A stretch of DNA of 64,000 nucleotides from an uncultured Muribaculaceae bacterium (GTDB lineage Bacteria > Bacteroidota > Bacteroidia > Bacteroidales > Muribaculaceae): positions 1-64,000 of the forward strand of contig CAJTWH010000003.1 of NCBI GenBank assembly GCA_910579995.1, written 5' to 3'. This document shows positions 1 to 7,587 of the stretch, piece after piece. The position numbers were made by a program, and so were the translations under genes. Position 1 is the stretch's first letter, and every line of letters begins with the position of its first letter. The notes beneath the pieces are model-generated. The model saw nothing but the letters and a program-made list of their open reading frames with translations. It was not told where the DNA came from and ran no database searches.

Positions 1-3000
1 TCGGTTGCTGAGGTTCGGTCTTGGCGACCGTTTCTTTTTTATGTGAATAACCTTTGCGGAACACACCGCCGCTATTCACACCCCAATAAGCCCCGTCTTT
101 CGACAACTCGATAAAGAGCGTGTTTTCATGCTTGTCAGTTACTTGTATAAGGAAAGTTCCACTGCCGTCCTCTCTACGTTTTCCAACACGGATATTGTCT
201 ATATCGTAGTTCTCGGCTACAAATGATACAAATTCTTGCACAGAACTAAATCCTGCTTGGCGTATCTGTTCACCATGATTGGCTTCCATGTGCATTAGAC
301 CGTACCCTTTTCCTGTAGTTTCATCTTGGAAGCCCTCACTTAATTTGATGGGAGCAGGAGTAAGGCCGCTATCAGCAGTGATATGGCCAAAGGTGGTTGT
401 ACCGTCACCGGCAATAACAAAAGGTTTTCCGTGCTCGTCGACTTCACCTTCTGACCGTTCATCAATAGATTGTATGTCTCCTCTTCCGCCTTGGCTATCG
501 TCAGCCTCCGCCTCGGCTGCACGCCGCTCCCCAGTCACGCCGGCAATCCGCTGCCATGCCTCAAGCTCGGCCTGCGCAGCCGCCACAGCCTCCTTGCGCA
601 GCCGCTCACTCTCCTTGAACTCCCCGAGGTCCTCACTCGGCTTGGTCTTCATCTTCTGAGCCTTTTCGAGAGCCTTCTGCGCAAGCTCCACACGGTTGTC
701 GGCGAAAGCCTGCGCAGTCTCCTCATCGCCGGCTTCCTCGACAATGCCATCCCAAGCGAGCGCCGGCTCAACGGCAGTCCACTGCCGCCGCTCCCTGCCG
801 CGGGCGTCAGCCACAACAGGTATCTGCGACAGCGCACTCACCGCCTCAGTTTGCTGTAGTGAGGAATCGTCAGCTTCCGGAGCAGAAGCCTCATTTAGCC
901 CCTGCTCAGCAGCTTCAGCTGCGCCGTCATTATTTCGTTCCGGGGCGGCAGGCGCAGCCTCCGCCGGGGCAGCAGCCGAAAGCTCCGCCTCTGTCAAGGC
1001 AGCCACGCGCACCGACCCGTCAGCCGCCGTGTATTCCACCATATATTGCGGCTGTCGCATATCGCTGCGGTCGATATCGACAATGCGCCCATGCACACCA
1101 TCGCCAAACACCACCTCATCCTCAAGCCCGAAGCCATCGCTCTGCTGTTGTAAGGAAGCGTCAGCTTCCCCCTCATCAGCCTCCAAGTTAGCCTCTCTTG
1201 CCTCCAAATTTGCCTCAGGCGAAGCCTCTGCCATCTCAGCCGCATACTCCCGCGCCCGGAGCTCAGCAGCCACCTGCTGCACATAATCATCGCTCACCGT
1301 CGTCTGAGTGCCATCCTCAAACTCCACTACAAGCTCACCATTCTCCCAGTCCTTGGAGACAACCGTCACATCTACAGCCTCGTCACTGCCTACAACAAAC
1401 ACCGGCACCTTATCACCCTCGGCTGTCGGGATATCACCGTTGACCTCGCGCGCATACTGTCGCTCAAGACTACGCCGCGTATTCTCCGCCATGCGGGCCT
1501 TGGCCTCCGCCGCACTCTCCTGCACGGCCAGACTCACGATATCAGCCGAGTCAATAGTATCAACCGACCCGTCGAGCCGGCGCACGATGATAAACCTGTC
1601 CGACGCCGAGATATCCACCATCGTGCCGTCAGAGGTCAGAGCCACATTGCCGCTCAATATGAACACCGGCTCGTCGTCCTTCTTCAGCTTCGCAGGCCGC
1701 AGCACCGGATTGTCCTTGTCGGTGCGGTCGCTGTTGTCGTCCACAAACTGCTCCTGCTCCGCGATATCGCTCTCGATCTTGCCCTTGATGGTCTGCTGCA
1801 TGCCCGCGAAGCGGTTGCTCGCCGTCAGATAATCCTCTATAGCCTTGCGCTGCCGTCCGTCAAGGCTCTCGTCGGCATACACACCGCTCACGATCTCATT
1901 GATATCATCCGAGCCATAGCGAGCCTTCAGAACCTCCGCGCAGTCAGCGTCGGCGGCAAGCCCGAGAGCCTCGCGCAGCCGCCCTCCATGATAATTGAGA
2001 GCAAGAAGCGCACGGTTGCGACCCATGAAATTGTCAATGGCCGCACCCTCGATATAAGCCTCCGACATCTGACGGCGTCCCGCAACCTCAGCCTCGCCCG
2101 GCTTGGTGACGAACTCCCGCAGGTTATGGCCGCGCATTACCATCGTAGCCTCCATATAGTCGAGCACCGCGTCGCGCTGAGTCTCGGTCAAAGTCTTGTT
2201 TTTTACCACTTGGTCGGCAATCTCGCCCATCGTCGCGTTGTCGGTCACATCGATGATGGCCTTGAGAGGATTCCACACCTCCGCCGTCAACGCCTGCCCG
2301 GCTCGCCGGCCTGTCGTGCGCATGCGCTGCTGCAGGTTCACATAGTCCACAGCGTCGCCGGCATACTTCAAACCTGCATTGGCAGCAAACGCACCGCCGC
2401 CGGTCAGACCCACCGACAGCGCCATGCCGCCCCATATATCGCCGTGCCACTGACCCGAGAAGAGCAGATTGCGCCCTGTCTCGTCCTTTGCGGCGTCAAG
2501 CCCCATCATCGTGCGCCACAGCTGGCCATAATACTCCTCGCCGACCTCTCCGAAATAACCGTTGATACCGGCGCGGTTGAGGAATTGAGATGTCGAATAC
2601 AACATCTGACGCACCTCCTTGCCGGTGGCGCGCAGCGCCGCCGCCGTCAGATTGCGCGCGCCGAAGAACCTGCCCACAGCGCCGAAGCGCTCGCCGCTCA
2701 TCTCCGACATATTCTCTATCGTATTGTCAGCCCCGGCCTGCCATATAGCGTTGCTCCAGCTTGTGCCGTTCTCAAAACTGTAAACTCCGCTCTCCTTGTC
2801 ATAGCGCACCTTGCCGTCATGCTTCTCGATAGCCTCAGCCATCACCTTGGGAGCCTGCATTGTCGCAGTCATCATCGGAGCGCGCACAAGCAGGTCCTCA
2901 GCCGTGGCGCCGAGAGCCTTTAAAGCGATGTTGCCAACCTTGTTTGCCGATAACCTTGCAGCGCCCTTGCCCGCAACATTAACAAGACTCTTAAGTCCTA

Positions 3001-4639
3001 TCTTAGTGGCAGCCTTGGCACCGGCCGACAACGCAGCCTTGCCCAAGCCCGCATAACCGCCCGTGAGCCAAAAGTCCTTCATGAATGAAAACGACTGACC
3101 TGTGATCGAGCCCCAGCGGTAACCCCTGCCGAGGTCGCCGAACTGCGCCATCACAGCCTGATAGTCCATCTCGTCAGAGAGCAACCCGCGCTCATTGTCG
3201 GTCAGCTCCTCGCCGCGCTCAATCTTGTCGTGCACACGGTGCATGGCCGTGGACGTGCGCAGATTGCCAAAGCCGAAATCCCAATTGTCAAAATCCGTGG
3301 CCTCCGACGCAAGGCCGCGCCCGAAATCATCCCAGAACTTCTCGCCGCCGTTGAGCTCCTGTGCGACGCCGTTCTCTACCTGACGCATGGAGTCCTCAAG
3401 CTTGGCAAGAGAAGCCTCGACAGCCATCATCTCACTGTCAGAGGCCATAATCTCGCTCAAAGCCTTGGCGCCGCCATACTTATGCTCAAGCTCCTTATAT
3501 TGCTCCCTGAGCTCCCTGCTGCGGCGAATACGCGCCTCGCTGAGCTCCTTGAGCCTCTGCTGCAGATAGCCGAGACGATCCCCGCGGTACTGCTCCTGCA
3601 ACTTCCTCATCTCTCCCTTGAGAGCCAACAGCTCATCGAGCTCGCGGCCTTTCGCCAATGGAGAGAACGGCTTGCCGAACAGACCGCCGGACTCGCCTCT
3701 GCTGTAAATCTCCTTCTCCCTGCGCTCTATCTCCTCGCGCAGCTCATTGGCGCGCGCGAGCCTGCTCTGAGCCTGCACCTCTTCAGTGGCACGCTCAAAA
3801 GCCTCGTCACGCTCAAAGCCGTCCTTATCAGTCGTCAGGTCGCCGTAAGGCGTCACATACTGCCGCTCAAGCTGACCGCTCTGTGCATTATACGCATATC
3901 CCGCCTCGCGCGGCTTGTCAGTGAGCACACTGCCGCTGCCGGTATAATCAGCCTGACGCCCGAGCTTGTCAAGGGCAGCCCCGCCACCCTCGGCAAAACT
4001 CTCCGCACGCCTTACTCCTGTCGCCGCCGTCACACGCTGCGCAAGGTCATCACGCTGCTGCTTCCACGCCTCATCCTCGATATAAGGCACACCCTTGTCA
4101 ACCTGCCCCACCTTCATCACACGCTTAATCCGCTTGCCGCTTGGCGTGAACACATCACCGTCCATCTCCGTCACCTTGGCATGCCCCAACTCATCATACC
4201 CCTCGAGGCGGTACACCTTGCCCCCATACGAGAAAGTATCACCCTCGGCAAACTTCTCACTCTTGGCAAACTCACGCCTTTTCGGCGCCGCTCCCTGCTT
4301 CCAAGGCACACTGTCAGCCACAAAAGCCGACGACGCCACCTCCGGAGCAAAAGCCGTGTCAATCGCAGCCGCGCCGTTCCGTCCCTGTGAAGCAGCTTCA
4401 GCTGCGCCTTTTCGTTGCGGGGCGGCAGGCGCAGCCTCCGCCGGAGCAGCCCCAAACATATCAGTCCTGAACTGCTCATACTCAGGCGGTGTATATCCCT
4501 CTTTCTTCAGCGTGTTATAGACCCCTTGCAGATTATTGTCATCCTGCATTTCCTTAACAAACTGCTCATACTCAGGTGGTGTATATCCCTCTTTCTTCAG
4601 CGTGTTATAAACTCCCTGCAGATTCTTATCGTTTGCCAT
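1..4639 (-). CDS. Giant phage polyvalent protein, 3' end outside window (partial)
   Basis: Open on the minus strand from the ATG at 4639 to the window start with no stop (1546 codons seen); the C-terminus lies outside. The N-terminus has a 30-residue tandem repeat (LQGVYNTLKKEGY core). Then come a charged coiled-coil part, a long Gly/Ala-rich hydrophobic middle section, an E/A-rich spacer, and, near the visible end, a segment starting GYGLMHMEANHG and ending in LSKDGAYW...FRKGYS. From memory that last segment matches the PBECR (barnase/EndoU/colicin-like) nuclease domain found in Bacteroidales polyvalent proteins. Family knowledge: such proteins are packaged and injected with phage DNA. It follows a glycine-zipper gene and a coiled-coil gene on the same strand, 17 bp after the latter. 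The phage-polyvalent call is firm; the nuclease function is inferred. Confidence 0.75.
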   Translation of the reverse strand, partial: MANDKNLQGVYNTLKKEGYTPPEYEQFVKEMQDDNNLQGVYNTLKKEGYTPPEYEQFRTDMFGAAPAEAAPAAPQRKGAAEAASQGRNGAAAIDTAFAPEVASSAFVADSVPWKQGAAPKRREFAKSEKFAEGDTFSYGGKVYRLEGYDELGHAKVTEMDGDVFTPSGKRIKRVMKVGQVDKGVPYIEDEAWKQQRDDLAQRVTAATGVRRAESFAEGGGAALDKLGRQADYTGSGSVLTDKPREAGYAYNAQSGQLERQYVTPYGDLTTDKDGFERDEAFERATEEVQAQSRLARANELREEIERREKEIYSRGESGGLFGKPFSPLAKGRELDELLALKGEMRKLQEQYRGDRLGYLQQRLKELSEARIRRSRELREQYKELEHKYGGAKALSEIMASDSEMMAVEASLAKLEDSMRQVENGVAQELNGGEKFWDDFGRGLASEATDFDNWDFGFGNLRTSTAMHRVHDKIERGEELTDNERGLLSDEMDYQAVMAQFGDLGRGYRWGSITGQSFSFMKDFWLTGGYAGLGKAALSAGAKAATKIGLKSLVNVAGKGAARLSANKVGNIALKALGATAEDLLVRAPMMTATMQAPKVMAEAIEKHDGKVRYDKESGVYSFENGTSWSNAIWQAGADNTIENMSEMSGERFGAVGRFFGARNLTAAALRATGKEVRQMLYSTSQFLNRAGINGYFGEVGEEYYGQLWRTMMGLDAAKDETGRNLLFSGQWHGDIWGGMALSVGLTGGGAFAANAGLKYAGDAVDYVNLQQRMRTTGRRAGQALTAEVWNPLKAIIDVTDNATMGEIADQVVKNKTLTETQRDAVLDYMEATMVMRGHNLREFVTKPGEAEVAGRRQMSEAYIEGAAIDNFMGRNRALLALNYHGGRLREALGLAADADCAEVLKARYGSDDINEIVSGVYADESLDGRQRKAIEDYLTASNRFAGMQQTIKGKIESDIAEQEQFVDDNSDRTDKDNPVLRPAKLKKDDEPVFILSGNVALTSDGTMVDISASDRFIIVRRLDGSVDTIDSADIVSLAVQESAAEAKARMAENTRRSLERQYAREVNGDIPTAEGDKVPVFVVGSDEAVDVTVVSKDWENGELVVEFEDGTQTTVSDDYVQQVAAELRAREYAAEMAEASPEANLEAREANLEADEGEADASLQQQSDGFGLEDEVVFGDGVHGRIVDIDRSDMRQPQYMVEYTAADGSVRVAALTEAELSAAAPAEAAPAAPERNNDGAAEAAEQGLNEASAPEADDSSLQQTEAVSALSQIPVVADARGRERRQWTAVEPALAWDGIVEEAGDEETAQAFADNRVELAQKALEKAQKMKTKPSEDLGEFKESERLRKEAVAAAQAELEAWQRIAGVTGERRAAEAEADDSQGGRGDIQSIDERSEGEVDEHGKPFVIAGDGTTTFGHITADSGLTPAPIKLSEGFQDETTGKGYGLMHMEANHGEQIRQAGFSSVQEFVSFVAENYDIDNIRVGKRREDGSGTFLIQVTDKHENTLFIELSKDGAYWGVNSGGVFRKGYSHKKETVAKTEPQQP
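851..878. repeat. In-frame hairpin repeat, copy 1 (GTCA-loop type)
   Basis: A 27-bp unit shared with 1143-1169 with three mismatches. It contains a near-perfect hairpin at 863-878 (GGAATC, GTCA loop, GCTTCC, with one G-T wobble). It lies inside the polyvalent gene and encodes an EADDSSLQQ-like stretch. Confidence 0.65.
909..972. repeat. In-frame composite hairpin repeat, copy A
   Basis: About 64 bp nearly identical to 4392-4449, differing mainly by a 6-nt (two-codon) indel. It begins with the hairpin GCAGCTTCAGCTGC (909-922) and contains a second bulged stem at 944-965 (GGCGG-c-AGGC ... GCCT-CCGCC). It encodes the Ala/Glu/Pro-rich motif PAEAAPAAP within the polyvalent protein. Confidence 0.7.
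1143..1169. repeat. In-frame hairpin repeat, copy 2 (GTCA-loop type)
   Basis: Partner of 851-877. The hairpin at 1154-1169 is perfect here: GGAAGC, loop GTCA, GCTTCC. It encodes EADASLQQ on the minus strand. Confidence 0.65.
4392..4449. repeat. In-frame composite hairpin repeat, copy B
   Basis: Second copy of the 909-972 unit, 3.5 kb away in the same gene. Hairpin GCAGCTTCAGCTGC at 4392-4405 and the bulged GC-rich stem at 4421-4442. The reading frame and the encoded PAEAAPAAP motif are preserved. Confidence 0.7.
4470..4622. repeat. Tandem 90-bp repeat encoding the N-terminal duplication
   Basis: About 63 bp starting at 4470 recur at 4560 with a few substitutions, exactly 90 bp (30 codons) apart. 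The encoded block LQGVYNTLKKEGYTPPEYEQF is identical in the two copies. This indicates a recent in-frame duplication or selection for a paired domain. Confidence 0.85.
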
Positions 4640-4656
4640 TGCTTAATCCTGATTAA

Positions 4657-5844
4657 TTAATATCCTTTGCCCTTGCCTGTATCTCCGTTGCCATAGCCTT
4701 TTCCCTTGCTCTCGTCCACATGCCTGCTCGGAGCAACCCGTATCTTTTCCGGCTTGCGGGTCACCGTAGTATCCGTGCCCACTTTCTGATCCAAATAATT
4801 ATACTTGGGCTTCACCGATTGTGTCTCCACCATCCCCTCCAAGCGGTTTGCATCAGGGTTGATATTAGGCCGTTCGCCTACTCGTCCTCCCGCAATCCAC
4901 TCGGCAAGCCTACGCTCATAATCCTCCTGACCGTAGAAATCGTCAGCTGCGTCCTGATCCTCAAACCACCGCTCACGTCCATAGCGGTCATACGAGCGAA
5001 ATTCCCTCGGATGAGTAGAAGCCCTGTTTCTCGCTCCCTCCTTGGCCTTGAACTCATTATTCTCCTTGTTTCGCCTGTCGCGCCCCTCTTCCTGCGCCGC
5101 CGCAATCTCCAACTTGTTCCGTCTATCTTTCTCTGCCTCCCCAGCCTTGAATTTCAGCTCAGCCTGAGCAGCCGCTGCAGCCGCCCTTTGCTGTTCCTTG
5201 CGCTCGCGCACAGCCGCCACAGCGTCGCGGGCCCTGCCGAGCTGCAGGGCATAGTTGAGATACTCGGCGTCGTCGGCCTCACGCTGCGCCTTGGCCTTGT
5301 CGAAACGCTCCTGCGCCTTGGCGCCCATCCCCTCCTTGGGGTCATACATATCAGGAGCATACTGCGAGGTAAAGAAAAGATTGCTCAACGCCTGCGCCAT
5401 ATCCGAGATACCCGCTATCATGCCCTGCGTGCGCTCACGCCGCTTTATCCGCGCCTCCTCCTCAGGTGTCAGAGGCTTCTTCGCCTCCATCCGCCGCTTC
5501 AGCATAGCGATAAGCTCCTCATAATTATTGACCTCATCCTCATCTTCAAGCTCTTCGACATCGCCTCCAAAACGCGAGGTCGAGCCGGAAGTCAATGCCT
5601 GCCGCTGCGCCAAAGCCGGAGTCGCCGGCTTCACCGCCGCTCCATGATTAGTCACAGTCCCATAGCGCACATTTTCAACACCCGTCAGCTCATCATCATC
5701 ATCAGAAACCGCCGCAGCTGTTGTGTCAGCCCCCTTTTGAAATTGCTCAGGAGCTTCAGCTCCACCTCCGGCAGCAGCATGCTCATCACTTTCCTCCTTA
5801 GCCTCCCAAGTAGCCTTATTTGCCTTAAAAGCCTCCATAATCAT
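4657..5844 (-). CDS. Phage coiled-coil structural protein (putative ejection protein)
   Basis: A 395-residue, very hydrophilic protein. Residues about 20-110 are acidic and low-complexity. Residues about 110-260 are rich in Arg, Lys, Glu and Ala with strong coiled-coil character, interrupted by one hydrophobic stretch (GMIAGISDMAQALSNLFF). The C-terminal part is basic and ends GKGKGY. A second in-frame ATG lies two codons in. It sits 30 bp downstream of the glycine-zipper gene and 17 bp upstream of the polyvalent gene, clearly in one operon. I do not recognise a named family. By size and position it corresponds to the middle member (such as T7 gp15 or P22 gp20) of podovirus ejection cassettes; that is an analogy, not homology I can show. 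Confidence 0.7.
   Translation of the reverse strand: MIMEAFKANKATWEAKEESDEHAAAGGGAEAPEQFQKGADTTAAAVSDDDDELTGVENVRYGTVTNHGAAVKPATPALAQRQALTSGSTSRFGGDVEELEDEDEVNNYEELIAMLKRRMEAKKPLTPEEEARIKRRERTQGMIAGISDMAQALSNLFFTSQYAPDMYDPKEGMGAKAQERFDKAKAQREADDAEYLNYALQLGRARDAVAAVRERKEQQRAAAAAAQAELKFKAGEAEKDRRNKLEIAAAQEEGRDRRNKENNEFKAKEGARNRASTHPREFRSYDRYGRERWFEDQDAADDFYGQEDYERRLAEWIAGGRVGERPNINPDANRLEGMVETQSVKPKYNYLDQKVGTDTTVTRKPEKIRVAPSRHVDESKGKGYGNGDTGKGKGY
5750..5763. repeat. Third TTCA-loop hairpin with compensatory change
   Basis: GGAGCTTCAGCTCC: same TTCA loop and inner stem as 909-922 and 4392-4405, but the second base pair is G-C instead of C-G. The stem is preserved despite the sequence change. 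It lies inside the coiled-coil phage gene. Confidence 0.55.
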
Positions 5845-5874
5845 CCCTTGCCTTTCTTCATATCCAAATAATCA

Positions 5875-6360
5875 TCAAAAGCCCAAATTCCCTGCCGCGC
5901 TGCTGACACTCTGCACGGCCTGAGCGATGGCATTGGCCTTGTTGATCTCCATATTGTTGAGCTGAGAGTCAAGCTGCGCGTCTTGCTGCTGATACTGCTG
6001 CTCAACAGCGTCCTTGCGACGCTCACCCGCCACAGCTATCTGCGATGTCGCCTCAGCAAGAGCCGCATTGTTGGCAGCCTTGGCCGCCGCAACACTCTCA
6101 TCAGTGCCACCCATAACAGCCTGCGCACCCTCAGCAGCACGGTTACGCTGCCTCATGCTGTCCTGAGTCTGAGTCAATATACGCTGAGCGTCAGCACGCT
6201 GCGTAGCGTCCTCATTATAGCGCCGCGTATACCACGACTCATTCTCAGCCTTGGCATTCTCGATATTCTTCTTGACCTTCTTCATAGCCTTGCTCGCCGA
6301 GATACCGCCGAAAATAGCACCGCCGATACCCGCCGCAGCTCCTACTAGACTCCCTATCAT
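5875..6360 (-). CDS. Glycine-zipper pilot/ejection-like phage protein
   Basis: 161 residues. The N-terminus is a membrane-type glycine zipper (GSLVGAAAGIGGAIFGGISAS), followed by a basic KKVKK patch and a long Gln/Ala/Asn-rich helical region without cysteine or proline to the end (AAGNLGF). A Gly-zipper head plus amphipathic helix is the architecture of DNA-pilot and ejection proteins (Microviridae VP2, podovirus gp14/gp7-like). It is the first gene of the leftward cassette. Its start lies 88 bp from the divergent gene at 6448, so both promoters should be in that gap. The phage-structural call is likely; the exact family is uncertain. Confidence 0.7.
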   Translation of the reverse strand: MIGSLVGAAAGIGGAIFGGISASKAMKKVKKNIENAKAENESWYTRRYNEDATQRADAQRILTQTQDSMRQRNRAAEGAQAVMGGTDESVAAAKAANNAALAEATSQIAVAGERRKDAVEQQYQQQDAQLDSQLNNMEINKANAIAQAVQSVSSAAGNLGF

Positions 6361-6414
6361 ATATCAGTCAAATTAAAGTCCATAACTTATAAATCTGCGG
6401 CGAAGATACAGCAT

Positions 6415-6422
6415 TAACTTTG
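6415..6422 (+). promoter_or_regulatory. -7 promoter box TAACTTTG
   Basis: A perfect match to the Bacteroidota -7 consensus TAnnTTTG, ending 25 bp before the ATG at 6448. No convincing -33 TTTG was found. On the minus strand towards 6360 only weak 7/8 matches are present. Confidence 0.6.
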
Positions 6423-6447
6423 CACCGGAATTTTAAGTTGTGTACTT

Positions 6448-6759
6448 ATGAAAGGGAAAAAGACAGGCGGACGCACAAAAGGCACGCCAAACAAAGACAA
6501 ACCACTCAAGGCAATGCTCCGCGAGCACTCACTGCGCTACTTCTCACCCAACCCCGACAACCCCGGAGAGCTCAGCGACTTCGACATCGACATGCTCGCC
6601 ATGCCGCCCACCGACCGCGCCGACGCAGAGCTCAAACTCCTCCGCTTCCACACACCACAAATGCAGGCAACCGCAGTAGACCTCACCGTCAACGACGAGA
6701 AGCAGACCCTCGCCGAACGCCTCGCTCGCCTCGCTCTCGACAACGAGGCCAACGACTGA
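6448..6759 (+). CDS. Terminase small subunit-like KGTPNK protein
   Basis: 103 residues. The N-terminus KKTGGRTKGTPNKDK is the short basic motif found at the start of many phage small-terminase and related DNA-binding proteins. The rest is acidic and helical, ending with a leucine-rich helix. A complete terminase small subunit would be longer, and no large terminase is visible nearby, so it may be a stand-alone DNA-binding protein of the element. It is transcribed divergently from the ejection-like cassette. Codons are strongly C-ending, as in the other small genes of the element. Confidence 0.6.
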   Translation: MKGKKTGGRTKGTPNKDKPLKAMLREHSLRYFSPNPDNPGELSDFDIDMLAMPPTDRADAELKLLRFHTPQMQATAVDLTVNDEKQTLAERLARLALDNEAND

Positions 6760-6864
6760 CCATCTACTTTCATCTACTTTTAGACAACCTCGGCCTCCCC
6801 GCCGCGGCTTTTCCACACCCTAAAAAAAGCTACCGAAGCTATGACAGCTAAAATCCCTAAATAA

Positions 6865-6921
6865 CCCCTAACTAACCCCTAACTAACCCCAAAGAAACCC
6901 CAAAATAACCCCTATGGGGTT
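6865..6921. repeat. 11-bp iteron-like array A with terminal palindrome
   Basis: CCCC tracts start at 6865, 6876, 6887, 6898 and 6909, exactly 11 bp apart; consensus AACCCC plus five A/T-rich bases. The last tract forms the left arm of AACCCCTATGGGGTT (6907-6921). The minus strand therefore carries five GGGG runs with 7-nt loops, a classical G-quadruplex pattern. Confidence 0.85.
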
Positions 6922-7156
6922 TTCTGAATTGTGCATTTTTCGACACAGTTTTTCTCACATTTAATCACTGCATTTCTTCAAAGCAACAACATCGACAAGC
7001 ATTTCAGTTTTTAAAAAGCCCAATTTCGACCCCTCTTTTAAAAGCCCGAAAAACCATCATGCCAAACAGCCCGTTTAGGAACAGATATTTAGGCAACGCT
7101 TCAAGTCAAAAACGCCATTACATTAATAACCAAATATTTAACACCTCCACACAAAA

Positions 7157-7180
7157 CCCCAAGAAAACCCCTATGGGGTT
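7157..7180. repeat. 11-bp iteron-like array B (two units) with palindrome
   Basis: CCCC at 7157 and 7168 (11 bp apart). The second leads into the same AACCCCTATGGGGTT palindrome at 7166-7180. Confidence 0.8.
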
Positions 7181-7201
7181 ATTTTCTGCACAAATTCAAA
7201 A

Positions 7202-7258
7202 CCCCAAAGAAACCCCAAGAAAACCCCTAAATAACCCCAACAAAACCCCTATGGGGTT
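7202..7258. repeat. 11-bp iteron-like array C with terminal palindrome
   Basis: CCCC at 7202, 7213, 7224, 7235 and 7246, again exactly 11 bp apart, ending in the palindrome at 7244-7258. Same number of units and same polarity as array A, 337 bp away. Confidence 0.85.
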
Positions 7259-7332
7259 ATAAATTCCGCAAAAACAAAACCCCTAAACGCGCGCGCGAAA
7301 GGATATTCCTTTATTACAATAGGAATAGGATA

Positions 7333-7362
7333 TATAAAAATATTTTACCCAATATTTTTATA
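7333..7362. repeat. Perfect 12-bp AT-rich inverted repeat
   Basis: TATAAAAATATT (7333-7344) and AATATTTTTATA (7351-7362) are perfect reverse complements around a 6-nt spacer TTACCC. It is immediately followed by a GC-rich inverted repeat. Confidence 0.8.
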
Positions 7363-7365
7363 GAC

Positions 7366-7394
7366 GTCGTCTCGCGCACGCGCGCGAGAGCGAC
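7366..7394. repeat. GC-rich inverted repeat with CpG tract
   Basis: GTCGTCTCGCGC (7366-7377) pairs with GCGCGAGAGCGAC (7382-7394) with one bulge across a 4-nt loop. The neighbourhood (7287-7297 and 7374-7386) contains alternating CG tracts. Confidence 0.7.
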
Positions 7395-7530
7395 TCCCGA
7401 CGACGACTTAAAAATTCAGACTCAAAAATTTTTCTTTTTTCAGACCCCGCTAAACACCCCTGCCGCATACCGGTAAAAATCAAGCCGGGGGGCCCCCGCC
7501 GAAAAAACGCGACAAACCACAAAAGATAAC

Positions 7531-7561
7531 ATTGCCCCCCGCCCCCAAAACACTACCTTTG
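7531..7561 (+). promoter_or_regulatory. Promoter: TTG / TACCTTTG
   Basis: The -7 box TACCTTTG (7554-7561) is a perfect consensus match. TTG at 7531-7533 lies 20 bp upstream as a -33 element. The start codon at 7588 leaves a leader of about 20 nt. Confidence 0.65.
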
Positions 7562-7587
7562 CCCCAAAATTTCAAAAAACTACAACG

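Larger units (their letters stand above)
6760..7587. other. Non-coding control region of the element
   Basis: About 830 bp with no credible gene. It holds three CCCC arrays with 11-bp periodicity, each ending in the palindrome AACCCCTATGGGGTT (6865-6921, 7157-7180, 7202-7258). It then holds alternating GC tracts and two strong inverted repeats (7333-7362 and 7366-7394), and the promoter for 7588. The base composition of the plus strand is highly skewed (C and A). It resembles a replication origin or packaging/transfer control region more than a promoter region; that interpretation is inference. Confidence 0.6.

Noticed and set aside
3230..4390. 386-aa plus-strand ORF
   Set aside because: Antisense to the polyvalent gene; an artefact of its strong third-position bias.
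4720..5871. 383-aa plus-strand ORF
   Set aside because: Antisense shadow of the coiled-coil phage gene; rich in Leu/Ser/Arg with no domain.
7059..7262. 67-aa plus-strand ORF over the CCCC arrays
   Set aside because: Its sequence is only the translation of the repeats (NPKKTPMGL units); no promoter and no independent coding signal.
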